A stretch of DNA of 64,000 nucleotides from Maribacter algarum (ex Lu et al. 2025) (nom. illeg.) (GCA_947495915.1 CANMAW010000001.1:1173053-1237052), one strand, 5' to 3'; numbered from the stretch's first letter, positions 19,606-28,430 are shown. Notes: generated by a model not told the origin, from the letters alone. Numbers and translations: made by a program.

Positions 19606-20079
19606 TTATTTTGAATTGATTGCATTACCATGAGCATCGTAAAACTGTTGAAAGGTAAATGCATGTTGGGAATTACCATTTTTTTCAATGTGGTCTAATT
19701 TGGCTTTGCCCTCGGTCATGGTTGGTTTATGACCAACAGGCACCCACCACATGGCAAAACGTGGTCGTTCAATCGGAGTGAACCATTTTTTCTGGTTTTT
19801 TAGAAAATAACTGTGCGCACTTTGATATACGAATTTTTTAAAATTTCCAACATCCGTCCAAACGCTCATATTTATCGCCAACAATTCTTCATCATCAAAC
19901 GGATTTTTAATGTATGACGCTGCTCTGCCATCATCATCTTTAAGCCGCCATACAAAGCCTTTGCTTTCTTCTGCAAATCGATTTACCGGTTCTAAGAAAT
20001 CAACGAATTCTTTCATCCTATGATCTTCTAAAGGGGCCTTAAATCGAGCAATATTGATCTGAGCAAGATGATAAGTCAT
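19606..20079 (-). CDS. DUF3291 domain protein
   Basis: 157 aa, no signal peptide. DUF3291 (dimeric alpha/beta barrel related) features: YHLAQINIARFKAPLED at the N-terminus, ESKGFVWRL, NMSVWTDVGNFKKFVYQSAH and MWWVPVGHKPT. Relatives of this fold include monooxygenases and heme or small-molecule binders; no activity is proven. First gene of the operon with the aromatic amino acid hydroxylase, so a role in aromatic or pterin handling is a reasonable guess only. Confidence 0.82.
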   Translation of the reverse strand: MTYHLAQINIARFKAPLEDHRMKEFVDFLEPVNRFAEESKGFVWRLKDDDGRAASYIKNPFDDEELLAINMSVWTDVGNFKKFVYQSAHSYFLKNQKKWFTPIERPRFAMWWVPVGHKPTMTEGKAKLDHIEKNGNSQHAFTFQQFYDAHGNAINSK

Positions 20080-20104
20080 AGTCTTAAGTTTCCTATAAAA
20101 ATAG

Positions 20105-20112
20105 CAAATTTA
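20105..20112 (-). promoter_or_regulatory. -7 element of DUF3291-hydroxylase operon
   Basis: TAAATTTG on the minus strand matches TAnnTTTG, giving a leader of about 19 bases. Just upstream, in the divergent gap, ATTTAG (20139-20144) and CTAAAT (20177-20182) form a spaced inverted repeat that could be a binding site for the neighbouring Lrp-type protein. Confidence 0.5.
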
Positions 20113-20219
20113 GATACACGAGCTTTTAAATGATATTTATTTAGTGTATTTTCCTATATATTAATAATTTTTAGTGCTAAATACTTTTAAGATAACAAAT
20201 ACATCCGTAGAAAAGGAAA

Positions 20220-20687
20220 ATGGAAAACCAATTAGATGCTATTGATCGTAGAATTTTAAAAATACTCGAATCGAATGCTAAAACAAGCGCAAAAGAGATA
20301 GCGGCAAAATTAAACTTAACGAAAACACCAGTATATGAACGTATTCGTAAATTGGAAAGAGATGGCTACATTGCTAAATATGTTGCAGTAATTAATAAGG
20401 CCAAAGTTGAGCCCAGTATTACCGTGTTTAGTTTTGTGTCTTTGGAAGCGCAAAAAGGGCGTATGATGGATGAATTTGCAGCAAATATTAAGCAATATAA
20501 AGAAGTAGTAGAATGTTTTGTTGTGGGTGGTGAGTTTGACTTTTTATTGAAAATTATAGTGAAAGACTTAGATGCTTATTTTGAATTTTCAAAAGATAAG
20601 GTAGCCTCATTGCCACATATTGGTACGGTGAAAAGTGCTTTTGTATTGAATGAAACTAAGGACACATCGGCATTTCCACTATTGTAA
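20220..20687 (+). CDS. Lrp/AsnC family transcriptional regulator
   Basis: 155 aa. N-terminal helix-turn-helix (DAIDRRILKILESNAKTSAKEIAAKLNLTKTPVYERIRKLE) and C-terminal RAM/AsnC ligand-binding ferredoxin-like domain (FVVGGEFDFLLKIIVKDLDAY). Lrp-family proteins form octamers and respond to amino acids. It is divergent from the aromatic hydroxylase operon across a 140-base gap, so regulation of that operon by phenylalanine or tyrosine is a likely inference, with autoregulation. Confidence 0.92.
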   Translation: MENQLDAIDRRILKILESNAKTSAKEIAAKLNLTKTPVYERIRKLERDGYIAKYVAVINKAKVEPSITVFSFVSLEAQKGRMMDEFAANIKQYKEVVECFVVGGEFDFLLKIIVKDLDAYFEFSKDKVASLPHIGTVKSAFVLNETKDTSAFPLL

Positions 20688-20693
20688 AATAAA

Positions 20694-20714
20694 AAACCGC
20701 CGATAAGGCGGTTT
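20694..20714. terminator. bidirectional terminator
   Basis: AAACCGCC/GGCGGTTT, 8-bp stem and 5-base loop, between the convergent Lrp gene and the DUF4136 gene. The plus-strand tail is TTTATATTTATTTT; on the minus strand it is TTTTTTATTTTA. Confidence 0.85.
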
Positions 20715-20718
20715 ATAT

Positions 20719-21297
20719 TTATTTTGATGCTGCATTTTCAGGAGGGTATTGTGTCAATATTTCTGATACAAATTCCTTTATGCGCATTTCTTTTTTTGCG
20801 ATGTTTTTTGTGTTGTTCAAGGTGCCATCACCCTTACCTTGCCAAACTAGTTCTTTGTTTTTAGCGTCAATAAGGTCAATATACAGTGATCCTTTTGTGG
20901 TTGTACTTACACTATTGCCACCCCAGCCCCAACCAGGACCAAAACCACCACCCCAATACCAAGGGCTCCATCCCCAGCCAAAGCCAGCGCCACCCCAATA
21001 GTTGTTGTAAACATCTACTTGTTCACGTTCTTTAGTGAAAATACTCACCAATATATCTGGGTTTTCAGATTTTACGAAGCCTTTCGATGCCATCTCAGTT
21101 TCAATGGCTCTTAATATTCGCTTCTTGTCTAAATCAGAAATTTGTGCCTTGTCAATACCTGTTTTGTAGAAGGCATAAGACTTATAGGCGTTGAAGTCGG
21201 CATTAGTGTCATAATCAGATAAGACACGAACGGAGGTACAAGAGCTTAGAAAAAGCAATACCATTAAAGGAAGTGCTAGCACTTTTAATTTTTTCAT
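20719..21297 (-). CDS. DUF4136 lipoprotein
   Basis: 192 aa from ATG (in-frame TTG six bases upstream less likely). Lipobox LSSC near residue 20, then DUF4136 features: DYDTNADFNAYKSYAFY, ILRAIETEMASKGF, DILVSIFTKERE, and after a Gly/Trp-rich stretch (YWGGAGFGWGWSPWYWGGG) the block GSLYIDLIDAKNKELVWQGKG. Likely an outer-membrane or periplasmic lipoprotein of unknown role. The Gly/Trp-rich insert makes a long proline-rich antisense frame that is not a gene. Confidence 0.88.
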   Translation of the reverse strand: MKKLKVLALPLMVLLFLSSCTSVRVLSDYDTNADFNAYKSYAFYKTGIDKAQISDLDKKRILRAIETEMASKGFVKSENPDILVSIFTKEREQVDVYNNYWGGAGFGWGWSPWYWGGGFGPGWGWGGNSVSTTTKGSLYIDLIDAKNKELVWQGKGDGTLNNTKNIAKKEMRIKEFVSEILTQYPPENAASK

Positions 21298-21370
21298 AAT
21301 CAATTTTTTTTTGGATTTCGTAAAGTTAACCTAAGCAGATTATCTCAAAAATCATGCCGAAAAACGATGA

Positions 21371-21538
<168 letters not shown>

Positions 21539-21690
21539 TTAATTACGTAAAATTAATCGAAATTTTGTTGATAACGGATCGGTTTACAGCTTTAAGGGTA
21601 CATTTTATGGGTGTTTTGTGCAGTTTTATCGAATTATGGCAATTGTTGGCAACATAATTGAGTTATAAGAAACGATAACGACGGAATAAT

Positions 21691-21698
21691 TATTTTTG
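21691..21698 (+). promoter_or_regulatory. -7 element upstream of the HEKIH-desulfhydrase-glucosaminidase-hemL run
   Basis: TATTTTTG, exact match to TAnnTTTG, 25 bases before the first start codon of a closely spaced four-gene run. No TTG at -33. Confidence 0.5.
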
Positions 21699-21722
21699 TA
21701 ACTATCCGTTTAAGAGCTGAGT

Positions 21723-22046
21723 ATGATTTTAGTCTTTAAACATTTCTTTTATAAAAACTATGTGGGTTTGTCAGTATGGCCATTCATCATATTGAAAGAT
21801 AATGCGTTAAAAACAGATATTGTATTGATCAACCACGAAAAAATTCATTTGAAACAGCAATTAGAGTTATTGGTGCTTCCGTTTTATTTGATATATATCA
21901 CAGAGTGGTTATTACGTAGTCTTTGGTATCTTAGTTTTTACAAAGGATATCAGAACATTAGTTTTGAACAGGAGGCTTATGCCAATGAGCACAATTTAAA
22001 TTATACCAACGAAAGAAGAGCTTTCAGCTTTATAAAGTACCTTTGA
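21723..22046 (+). CDS. small membrane protein with HEKIH zincin-like motif
   Basis: 107 aa. Carries INHEKIHLKQQLELL (HExxH type, about residues 38-42), a hydrophobic segment (LVLPFYLIYITEWLLRSLWYL) and then SFEQEAYANEHN, where a Glu about 40 residues after HExxH could be the third zinc ligand, as in gluzincins. This resembles the membrane-embedded metal core of M56/M48 peptidases reduced to a minimum. Catalysis is inferred from motif only. First gene of a run with 17-base and overlapping junctions leading to hemL. Confidence 0.7.
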   Translation: MILVFKHFFYKNYVGLSVWPFIILKDNALKTDIVLINHEKIHLKQQLELLVLPFYLIYITEWLLRSLWYLSFYKGYQNISFEQEAYANEHNLNYTNERRAFSFIKYL

Positions 22047-22063
22047 TGCACTAAACTTCGCTA

Positions 22064-22966
22064 GTGCAAACTGAAAACCAACCAGTAGAACATCCCATTT
22101 TATCTGAGAAGCAAGTCTCGCTTTCTATAAAGCGTGAAGACTTGATACATTCATTGATTTCAGGTAACAAATACCGCAAATTAAAATACAATATCAAAGC
22201 GGCAAAAGAGCAAAAACAATCGGTTATACTTACCTATGGTGGGGCCTATTCGAATCATATTGCTGCGACCGCATTTGCAGCACATTCAAATAACCTACGA
22301 AGCATTGGTATTATTAGAGGAGAAGAATTGGTAAACCTATGGCACGAGAACGATACCTTGAAACTTGCACATGAGCATGGTATGCGTTTTAAATTTATAT
22401 CAAGAACGGCATATAGAGAAAAAACTTCACCAAGTTTTAAAAAAGAATTAAAACACGAGTTTGGAGATTTTTACGAAATTCCTGAAGGGGGTTCAAATAC
22501 CTTAGCGATAAGGGGTTGCGAAGAAATTTTAGGCAATTTAGACGAAAGTTTTGATGTTGTTTGTTGTGCTGTTGGTACCGGCGGCACCATAGCTGGAATT
22601 ACAAATTCATCGTATCAACATCAAAAGATTTTGGGTTTCCCAGCATTAAAAGGTGATTTTTTAAAGGAAGATATTCGTAATTTTACCACCAAGGAAAATT
22701 GGGAATTGCATTCCGATTACCATTTTGGTGGGTATGCAAAAGTATCAGATTCGCTTATTCATTTTATAAATGATTTTAAGCAGCAGACGCAAATTCCATT
22801 AGATCCGGTATATACAGGTAAAATGGTATTCGGAATATTTGATTTAATTCAAATGGATTATTTTAAACCTAATACTAAAATTTTAGCCATTCATACTGGT
22901 GGCTTACAGGGTATTGCTGGAATGAATAAACAATTGATTAAAAAGAGATTACCCCAAATACTATGA
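22064..22966 (+). CDS. PLP-dependent ACC deaminase / D-cysteine desulfhydrase family enzyme
   Basis: 300 aa. SIKREDLIHSLISGNKYRKL contains the PLP lysine in SGNKYRKLKYN; TYGGAYSNHIAATA, PEGGSNTLAIRGC and the glycine-rich CCAVGTGGTIAG phosphate-binding loop complete the fold II signature. Members release ammonia from 1-aminocyclopropane-1-carboxylate or H2S from D-cysteine; sequence alone does not settle which. The start is GTG at 22064: an in-frame stop (22052) lies upstream and no ATG occurs before conserved sequence. Four-base overlap with the next gene shows coupling. Confidence 0.87.
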   Translation: MQTENQPVEHPILSEKQVSLSIKREDLIHSLISGNKYRKLKYNIKAAKEQKQSVILTYGGAYSNHIAATAFAAHSNNLRSIGIIRGEELVNLWHENDTLKLAHEHGMRFKFISRTAYREKTSPSFKKELKHEFGDFYEIPEGGSNTLAIRGCEEILGNLDESFDVVCCAVGTGGTIAGITNSSYQHQKILGFPALKGDFLKEDIRNFTTKENWELHSDYHFGGYAKVSDSLIHFINDFKQQTQIPLDPVYTGKMVFGIFDLIQMDYFKPNTKILAIHTGGLQGIAGMNKQLIKKRLPQIL

Positions 22967-23829
22967 TGATTAAAAAACTGTTTTTAGTTTCCCTGTTGGG
23001 AGTTTTTTTAATAGGCTGTAAGTCTAAAAAAAGAGTCACCTACGGAAGTCGAAACACCAGTACAGCACATCGAACTACTAAAAAGGCACCGGTAAAAGGT
23101 TATAAAAATGAAGACGGATTATACCCCATGCCAATAGACAAGGGTAAATTTGTGTGGTTTGAAATCAATTCTGTTCAAGAATACATTGACACTTTTTCTG
23201 ATGTTGCGCAACGCGAAATGAAAGCCTACGGTATTCCTGCAAGTATTACATTAGCGCAAGGTTTACTAGAAAGTGGTTTTGGAAAAGGTGCTTTAGCGAA
23301 AAAAACCAATAATCATTTCGGAATTAAGTGCCATAAGGGGTGGCAAGGTGATTTTGATTTTCATGATGATGATGAAAAAGGCGAGTGTTTTAGAAAATAC
23401 AACCACCCGATGTATTCGTACCGTGACCATAGTTTGTTTTTAACGGGTCGTTCACGCTATGCTTTTCTGTTTGATTATCGTAATGATGATTACAAACGAT
23501 GGGCGAAAGGCCTGAGGCAAGCGGGTTATGCAACAGACAAGCGGTACCCGCAAAAGCTTATTAGTTTAATTGAACAACATCAATTGTATAAGTTTGATCG
23601 GGCAAATGCTCAAGCCTCTAGAGGGGCCGTTGCCAGTTCTAGTAGTGGTAAAAAAGGAGTTGGTACTAGTAGAGCAAAGATTTATGTAGTAAAAGCTGGT
23701 GATACGCTGTATTCTATTTCGAAAGCTTATTCGGTATCTGTCGATGATCTAAAACGATGGAATTATATGTATAATAATAACATTGCTGTAGGACAAAAAT
23801 TAACTGTTCAAACCAAAAATTTCAATTAG
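22963..23829 (+). CDS. glucosaminidase (GH73)-LysM lipoprotein
   Basis: 288 aa. Lipobox LIGC (about 16-19). Glucosaminidase domain with ITLAQGLLESGFGKGALAKK, where the Glu of LLESGFG is the expected catalytic acid, NNHFGIKCHKGW, FRKYNHPMYSYRDHS and GLRQAGYATD; C-terminal LysM (about 240-285, YVVKAGDTLYSISKAY). Cuts glycan strands of peptidoglycan; LysM binds them. Overlaps the upstream gene by 4 bases (ATGA) and is 3 bases from hemL. Two adjacent ATG codons are possible starts. Confidence 0.92.
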   Translation: MMIKKLFLVSLLGVFLIGCKSKKRVTYGSRNTSTAHRTTKKAPVKGYKNEDGLYPMPIDKGKFVWFEINSVQEYIDTFSDVAQREMKAYGIPASITLAQGLLESGFGKGALAKKTNNHFGIKCHKGWQGDFDFHDDDEKGECFRKYNHPMYSYRDHSLFLTGRSRYAFLFDYRNDDYKRWAKGLRQAGYATDKRYPQKLISLIEQHQLYKFDRANAQASRGAVASSSSGKKGVGTSRAKIYVVKAGDTLYSISKAYSVSVDDLKRWNYMYNNNIAVGQKLTVQTKNFN

Positions 23830-23832
23830 TTT

Positions 23833-25113
23833 ATGCTTTATAAAAGAAGTAGTGCTCTTTTTCAAGAGGCCAAAAAATATATTCCTGGGGGAGTGAATTC
23901 TCCTGTTCGAGCTTTTAATGCAGTTGGTGGAGAACCGATTTTCGTAAAGAAAGCCAAAGGCGCTTATTTGTATGATGAAGACGATAATCAACTAATTGAT
24001 TATATCGCTTCATGGGGCCCTTTAATTTTAGGTCACGCTTATGAACCGGTGATTAATGCAGTAATTGAAAAAGCAAAAAAAGGAACATCGTTCGGAATGC
24101 CGACCGAAATAGAAACAGAACTTGCCCGATTGGCAGTTAAAATGGTACCGAATATTGATAAGATTCGGTTTGTAAATAGTGGTACAGAGGCTTGTATGAG
24201 TGCTGTGCGATTAGCAAGAGGTTATACTGGTAAAGACAAAATTATAAAGTTTGCAGGTTGCTACCATGGTCATTCTGACTCCTTTTTAATTCAGGCAGGT
24301 AGTGGAGCCGTAACTTTTGGTAGCCCCAATAGTCCGGGAGTTACACAAGGCACTGCTAAAGACACGTTATTGGCTGATTATAATGATTTAAATGGTGTTC
24401 AGAAATTAGTTGAAGCCAATGAGAATGAGATAGCTGCAATAATTTTAGAGCCTGTTGCGGGTAATATGGGCTGTATCATTCCGTCTCGAGAGTTTATTCA
24501 GGGGCTACGAGAATTATGTACAGCACATGGTATTTTATTGCTCTTTGATGAGGTAATGACTGGATTTCGCCTTGGTAGAGGAGGGGCACAAGAAGTGTTA
24601 GGTATTGATGCCGATATCGTAATGTTTGGTAAAGTTATTGGTGGAGGACTACCTGTTGGTGCCTTTGCAGCAAGATCTGAAATTATGAGCTATCTAGCAC
24701 CTGAAGGTCCGGTTTATCAAGCAGGTACCTTAAGCGGAAATCCATTAGCGATGAGTGCTGGTTTGGCAATGCTTACAGCGTTGAATGACAACCCGAAAAT
24801 TTTTAATAGTCTGGCTGAAAAGACAGAATACCTGCATAAAGGTATTGCTCAAGTATTGACTGAAAAAGATATTCCGCATCAAATTAACCGAATGGGCAGT
24901 ATGATTTCTGTTCATTTCACTGATGAACCGGTTACTGATTTTGCATCTTCAGCAAAAGGTAATAACGAAAGATTTAAAAAATATTTTCATGGTATGTTAG
25001 CGAAAGGGGTTTATTTGCCGCCAAGCGCATTTGAAAGTTATTTTTTAAATGATGCTATTAGTTATGAAGATCTTGATGCTACAATAGCAGCCGTTAGAAC
25101 TTTAGATTTATAG
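23833..25113 (+). CDS. hemL: glutamate-1-semialdehyde 2,1-aminomutase
   Basis: 426 aa. Makes 5-aminolevulinate from glutamate-1-semialdehyde in the C5 tetrapyrrole (heme) pathway. Family blocks: [11 protein letters not shown] at the N-terminus, [39 protein letters not shown] and the PLP lysine in [14 protein letters not shown]. Length is standard. It is the last gene of the tight run that starts at 21723, so a cell-wall hydrolase and a heme gene share a transcript. Confidence 0.97.
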   Translation: MLYKRSSALFQEAKKYIPGGVNSPVRAFNAVGGEPIFVKKAKGAYLYDEDDNQLIDYIASWGPLILGHAYEPVINAVIEKAKKGTSFGMPTEIETELARLAVKMVPNIDKIRFVNSGTEACMSAVRLARGYTGKDKIIKFAGCYHGHSDSFLIQAGSGAVTFGSPNSPGVTQGTAKDTLLADYNDLNGVQKLVEANENEIAAIILEPVAGNMGCIIPSREFIQGLRELCTAHGILLLFDEVMTGFRLGRGGAQEVLGIDADIVMFGKVIGGGLPVGAFAARSEIMSYLAPEGPVYQAGTLSGNPLAMSAGLAMLTALNDNPKIFNSLAEKTEYLHKGIAQVLTEKDIPHQINRMGSMISVHFTDEPVTDFASSAKGNNERFKKYFHGMLAKGVYLPPSAFESYFLNDAISYEDLDATIAAVRTLDL

Positions 25114-25162
25114 TTTTGGAGATACTTTTACGATTAAACATTAAATCGTTTTAGCGGTGTTT

Positions 25163-25184
25163 TTAAAAGATGTGCGTCTTTTAA
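25163..25184 (+). terminator. possible terminator after hemL
   Basis: TTAAAAGA/TCTTTTAA with a 6-base loop 50 bases after hemL. AT-rich and followed only by TTATAA, so weak. Confidence 0.35.
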
Positions 25185-25319
25185 TTATAAATCTGGCGCC
25201 AATTTATACGTGCTAATTTACCTTTAATCGGATAGATGTGCATTTCATCAATTATTTAAAAGATTCTTTATCTCATACAAGTTAGAGCTATAAATAGTCT
25301 CACTTTGTCCCCACTTGTT

Positions 25320-25721
25320 ATGAAACTAAATGTTATTGTTATTGATGATTCAGCACTACAGTTAGTGCTAGCTTCTAAGCTTATTCAAAAGAATCCGAAT
25401 TTGAATTTAGTTGGTGCATATGCTGATCCTTTCCTTGGTTTAAATGCAGTTAATACGGAACATATAGATGTCGTTTTACTAGATGTTGAAATGCCCGAAA
25501 TTGATGGTTTCTCCCTTCAGAAATTATTTAAAAAGTCAGTGCAGGTAATTATAAATTCAACGAGAGCAACATTTGAATTGCAAGCTTATACGAATGGTGC
25601 TATTGATTTTATTCAAAAGCCCTTAACTAGCGCAAAAATGGAATCATCAGTGGCCAGAATAAAAGCCTTGAAAGATGTACTAGAGACGAAAAATAACTAT
25701 GTTCAAACCATAGCAAGTTAA
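25320..25721 (+). CDS. stand-alone response regulator receiver protein
   Basis: 133 aa from ATG (an in-frame TTG 15 bases upstream is less likely). A single CheY-like receiver domain: acidic pair D9-D10, phosphoacceptor D55 (VVLLDVEMPEIDG), S80/T81 and K100-P101 in IDFIQKP. No output domain is attached. The VEMPEIDG block and following region resemble the receivers of CheB/LytTR-type proteins. No histidine kinase is in the window, so its partner is unknown. It is flanked by two copies of a 14-bp AT-rich sequence (25133-25146 and 25759-25772). Confidence 0.85.
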   Translation: MKLNVIVIDDSALQLVLASKLIQKNPNLNLVGAYADPFLGLNAVNTEHIDVVLLDVEMPEIDGFSLQKLFKKSVQVIINSTRATFELQAYTNGAIDFIQKPLTSAKMESSVARIKALKDVLETKNNYVQTIAS

Positions 25722-25774
25722 TCTTAGTTTAGTGCGTTGTGCTTATCTTTTAAGTACAATTAAACATTAAATTA

Positions 25775-26341
25775 TTATTCCATTTCCCAACGTTCAAAAT
25801 TTTCGTAAAATGTCCATTGATCCCGTACTTTTTTGTAGATAGCAGTTTTACCTGCTGAGTTTCCGTATCGAAAGGTAATTACGGCATATAATCCGTCTTC
25901 GGTATATAAGGGTTTTGATATTTGCATCGGATATGCTCTCCATTTTGGCGTGCGATTATTGTAATGTTTAATTGCTTTTTTGATGGTATTTTTTTGTTTT
26001 TTGGTAGTCCAATTGATGTTGGAAAGTACTTGATCCACACTAATTTTTTCTTTTGATCTAACTAGCATTTTGTTTGGGAAATCTGATTTTTTCCAAGGAG
26101 TTCTAACTGTTTCCGTGGTATCCACTTTTAAAATAAGTTCTCTAATAGCGACGGAATCTTGTAAACTCTTATTTTTAAAAAACGTTTTAGAATAGAGTGC
26201 AAAATGTGGCAATTTTGGTTTTGTTGGGATTTCTAAAATTATATTTTCTTCGAATGATGTAGCCACTTCTAATAATGATTGACTAAAACTATACGAAGTA
26301 ATTAGGATGCTTATGAGGCTACAAAAGATGAGTTTAAACAT
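25775..26341 (-). CDS. secreted protein of unknown function
   Basis: 188 aa with a signal peptide (about 1-20, ending SYSFSQ). The C-terminal part (DGLYAVITFRYGNSAGKTAIYKKVRDQWTFYENFERW) looks like a beta-sheet domain and appears conserved in style, but I do not recognise the family. Its start overlaps the end of the DUF2071 gene by 8 bases, so both are on one transcript. Confidence 0.7.
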   Translation of the reverse strand: MFKLIFCSLISILITSYSFSQSLLEVATSFEENIILEIPTKPKLPHFALYSKTFFKNKSLQDSVAIRELILKVDTTETVRTPWKKSDFPNKMLVRSKEKISVDQVLSNINWTTKKQKNTIKKAIKHYNNRTPKWRAYPMQISKPLYTEDGLYAVITFRYGNSAGKTAIYKKVRDQWTFYENFERWEME

Positions 26342-27074
26342 TATGGAATGACGTTTTTCTATATTTATTTTTCCCCCAAGCTATAACTTTTACTCCATCG
26401 GAGTATTGTGCTTTTACAGGTGGGCCGATTAAAAGTTTGTCAAAACGTTTGTAATCAATATGTAATTCATTGATTTCAATTTCTTTAATTTCCCATTCGA
26501 AATGATGAATTTCAAAGGCATTGATATGTTGTGTGGTATCTTGATAAAGAGCGTATCGTTCCGTTAGCCATACATCTAACGCTGTTTTTGAAACAACATC
26601 TTTGCCTATACTATAATCTATTGCCAGTTGGTCTTTACGTGTTAAGTTAGAAGCGTTGAATTCGGTTGCCGTTCTTTTAATTTGTGAAAAACGATATGGC
26701 AATTTAGAAATTTCCTTCGCTATTTTACATGAAATGGAGTTTCCACCTTCAATACTTAAAAAATATACTCCGGTTTTGTTTTTAGATTTAACATAAGTTC
26801 GAATGTTAATCTCATCAAAATTCGATATCGGCGGAAAAGCTGGCAGGTATCTCGGTCTAATTTTTTCCATAGTAAAGGCCACAAGAGAAATCCATGGTGA
26901 ACCTTCAAATAAATCAATTTCAAGTTCCTTCGGAACAAATTTCTGAAGTTCATTTAAATCTACCTTCCAATGCAAAAAAATAGTCTTATTCCACTCTTGG
27001 TAAAATTTCCATTTTTCGGAGGGTATTTGCCAAGGTCTATGATTTGTAGTTTGCAGTAGTTGTTGAATACTCAT
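26334..27074 (-). CDS. DUF2071 (YqjF-like) protein
   Basis: 246 aa, cytoplasmic. DUF2071 features: FLHWKVDLNELQKFVPKELE, WISLVAFTMEKIRPR, NIRTYVKSKNKTGVYFLSIE and KAQYSDGVKVIAWGKNK. The fold is related to acetoacetate decarboxylase, but no activity is established. 28 bases downstream of the DUF2459 gene and overlapping the following secreted-protein gene, so a three-gene minus-strand operon is likely. Confidence 0.85.
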   Translation of the reverse strand: MSIQQLLQTTNHRPWQIPSEKWKFYQEWNKTIFLHWKVDLNELQKFVPKELEIDLFEGSPWISLVAFTMEKIRPRYLPAFPPISNFDEINIRTYVKSKNKTGVYFLSIEGGNSISCKIAKEISKLPYRFSQIKRTATEFNASNLTRKDQLAIDYSIGKDVVSKTALDVWLTERYALYQDTTQHINAFEIHHFEWEIKEIEINELHIDYKRFDKLLIGPPVKAQYSDGVKVIAWGKNKYRKTSFHNV

Positions 27075-27102
27075 AGGTTGATGCTTATGAAGTAAACGAA
27101 GT

Positions 27103-27750
27103 TTATCTGTATTTATTCAACAATCCGAAGTCAAAAGGAGTCCATAAGCAAGATTTTAAACCACTTTCCTTAAATCCGGTATTTACCCAACTATTACACG
27201 TTGTAAAACAAGAATAACTACCTTTTGCTTTGTAGAAGTCATCATTTGCCGTATATCCTTTATTTGCTATGTTAATTTTTGAACCATCAGTTGAATGCTC
27301 AAAAGTATTAAGTAAGAACTGGTTTAACGCTCGCAACTCCACTTTACTAACCTTGATTGCTACCCAGTTAGGTCGCTTTTCTGTATACCTAGTAACATGC
27401 ATTAGACTAGAACTGTCAAGAAATAAAGCACTAAATGCATTGCTAAAGGTTAAATCACCCCAAGTTGGTGTGTTGAGGTAGAAGTTTTCATCTCCCCAAC
27501 CGAAAGAGAGGTAATCTTCATTGGGGTAATGCTTTAAGCCCTTTATTAATTGAAACGTAATCTCTTTTTTAGGAATTATAACATCTAAGTGAACTCCATT
27601 CGTATTCAAGTAAATAAGCTTTTCATCTTCAGAAGATTGATCTTTTCGATCAATGGTTATGGTTGAAAAAAGCAATGAAACTATCAAATAAGTTATAGGT
27701 ATAAGTAAAACGTATATAAACCATTTAAGAATCTTTTTTACTAGTTTCAT
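27103..27750 (-). CDS. DUF2459 / TIGR02117 family membrane-anchored protein
   Basis: 215 aa from ATG (a GTG 36 bases upstream is in frame but precedes the natural signal-anchor). N-terminal span (about 8-29), then LNTNGVHLDVIIPKK, LSFGWGDENFYLNTPTWGDL and YSCFTTCNSWVNTGFKESG. The His and Cys in these blocks (VH-D and TTCNSW) recall NlpC/P60-like or permuted papain folds, so a Cys hydrolase is possible but unproven. First gene of the run with DUF2071. Confidence 0.82.
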   Translation of the reverse strand: MKLVKKILKWFIYVLLIPITYLIVSLLFSTITIDRKDQSSEDEKLIYLNTNGVHLDVIIPKKEITFQLIKGLKHYPNEDYLSFGWGDENFYLNTPTWGDLTFSNAFSALFLDSSSLMHVTRYTEKRPNWVAIKVSKVELRALNQFLLNTFEHSTDGSKINIANKGYTANDDFYKAKGSYSCFTTCNSWVNTGFKESGLKSCLWTPFDFGLLNKYR

Positions 27751-27871
27751 TCCGTATAATTTGAAATCGCTTATTGGTAAGCTCACATCTTATAAAATAT
27801 TAATTTTTTACTTGATTCTCTAAAACTATTGATTCAATTAAGAGGTATGGTTATCTAGATTAATGGCATAA

Positions 27872-27900
27872 AAAAAGCCGCGTAAAATACGCGGCCTTTT
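27872..27900 (-). terminator. terminator of Spy-like gene
   Basis: GCCGCG/CGCGGC stem (27877-27882 and 27890-27895) with flanking A and T runs, 30 bases past the stop codon of the gene at 27931. Confidence 0.85.
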
Positions 27901-27930
27901 AATCAACATCAATTTAACCAATCAAACCAA

Positions 27931-28392
27931 TTATTTTCTAGGCTTCTTTTTACCTTCTTTGTTTTTGTTGCCCTTGTGTTTACCTTTCGAATGCTTCCCT
28001 TTTCGGTGTTGCATTTTTTTCCATTTTTCGAATTGCTCTTCGTTCAAAATGTTTTTAACCGCTTCTTTTTGAGCAATTTGATGATCAAGGCGTTCATTTG
28101 CTATTTCATAACGCTCATCAGCAGTAAGTTTTTTTGATTCACCACTTTCTTTAGCAGCCTTACGTTCTTCCATTTTGGTTTTACGCATTTTGGCTTCCTC
28201 AATAAAAAGCGCTTTCATCTGTGCTTGCTGCGCTTCATTTAGGTCTAAGGCTAAAGTTGCTTTTTTAGACTGTAATTCACCTATTTGTTCTGCACTTAAA
28301 TCTTTCATGCCGGCACGGTCATGCCCTTCTCCTCTTTGTGCCATGACCCCTACGGTTGCCAAAAGCATACATCCTATAATTACTTTTTTCAT
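27931..28392 (-). CDS. Spy/CpxP-like periplasmic protein
   Basis: 153 aa. Signal peptide 1-18 (ends GVMAQ), then a highly charged helical protein with two LTxxQ-type motifs (LNEAQQAQM and LNEEQFEKW) and a very basic tail (HRKGKHSKGKHKGNKNKEGK). Spy/CpxP relatives are periplasmic chaperones or stress sensors; the Lys/His-rich tail could bind metal or nucleic acid-like polyanions, which is inference. Monocistronic, with its own terminator and a 13-bp palindrome just upstream. Confidence 0.75.
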   Translation of the reverse strand: MKKVIIGCMLLATVGVMAQRGEGHDRAGMKDLSAEQIGELQSKKATLALDLNEAQQAQMKALFIEEAKMRKTKMEERKAAKESGESKKLTADERYEIANERLDHQIAQKEAVKNILNEEQFEKWKKMQHRKGKHSKGKHKGNKNKEGKKKPRK

Positions 28393-28417
28393 TTTTTTGT
28401 TTTTAAATAAAATACTG

Positions 28418-28430
28418 AACAGTAACTGTT
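28418..28430. promoter_or_regulatory. 13-bp palindrome upstream of Spy-like gene
   Basis: AACAGTAACTGTT, a perfect inverted repeat around one base, 25 bases before the start codon; size and place suit a repressor operator. Confidence 0.4.

Noticed and set aside
20780..21001. Proline-rich plus-strand frame of 73 codons
   Set aside because: Antisense of the Gly/Trp-rich part of the DUF4136 lipoprotein.
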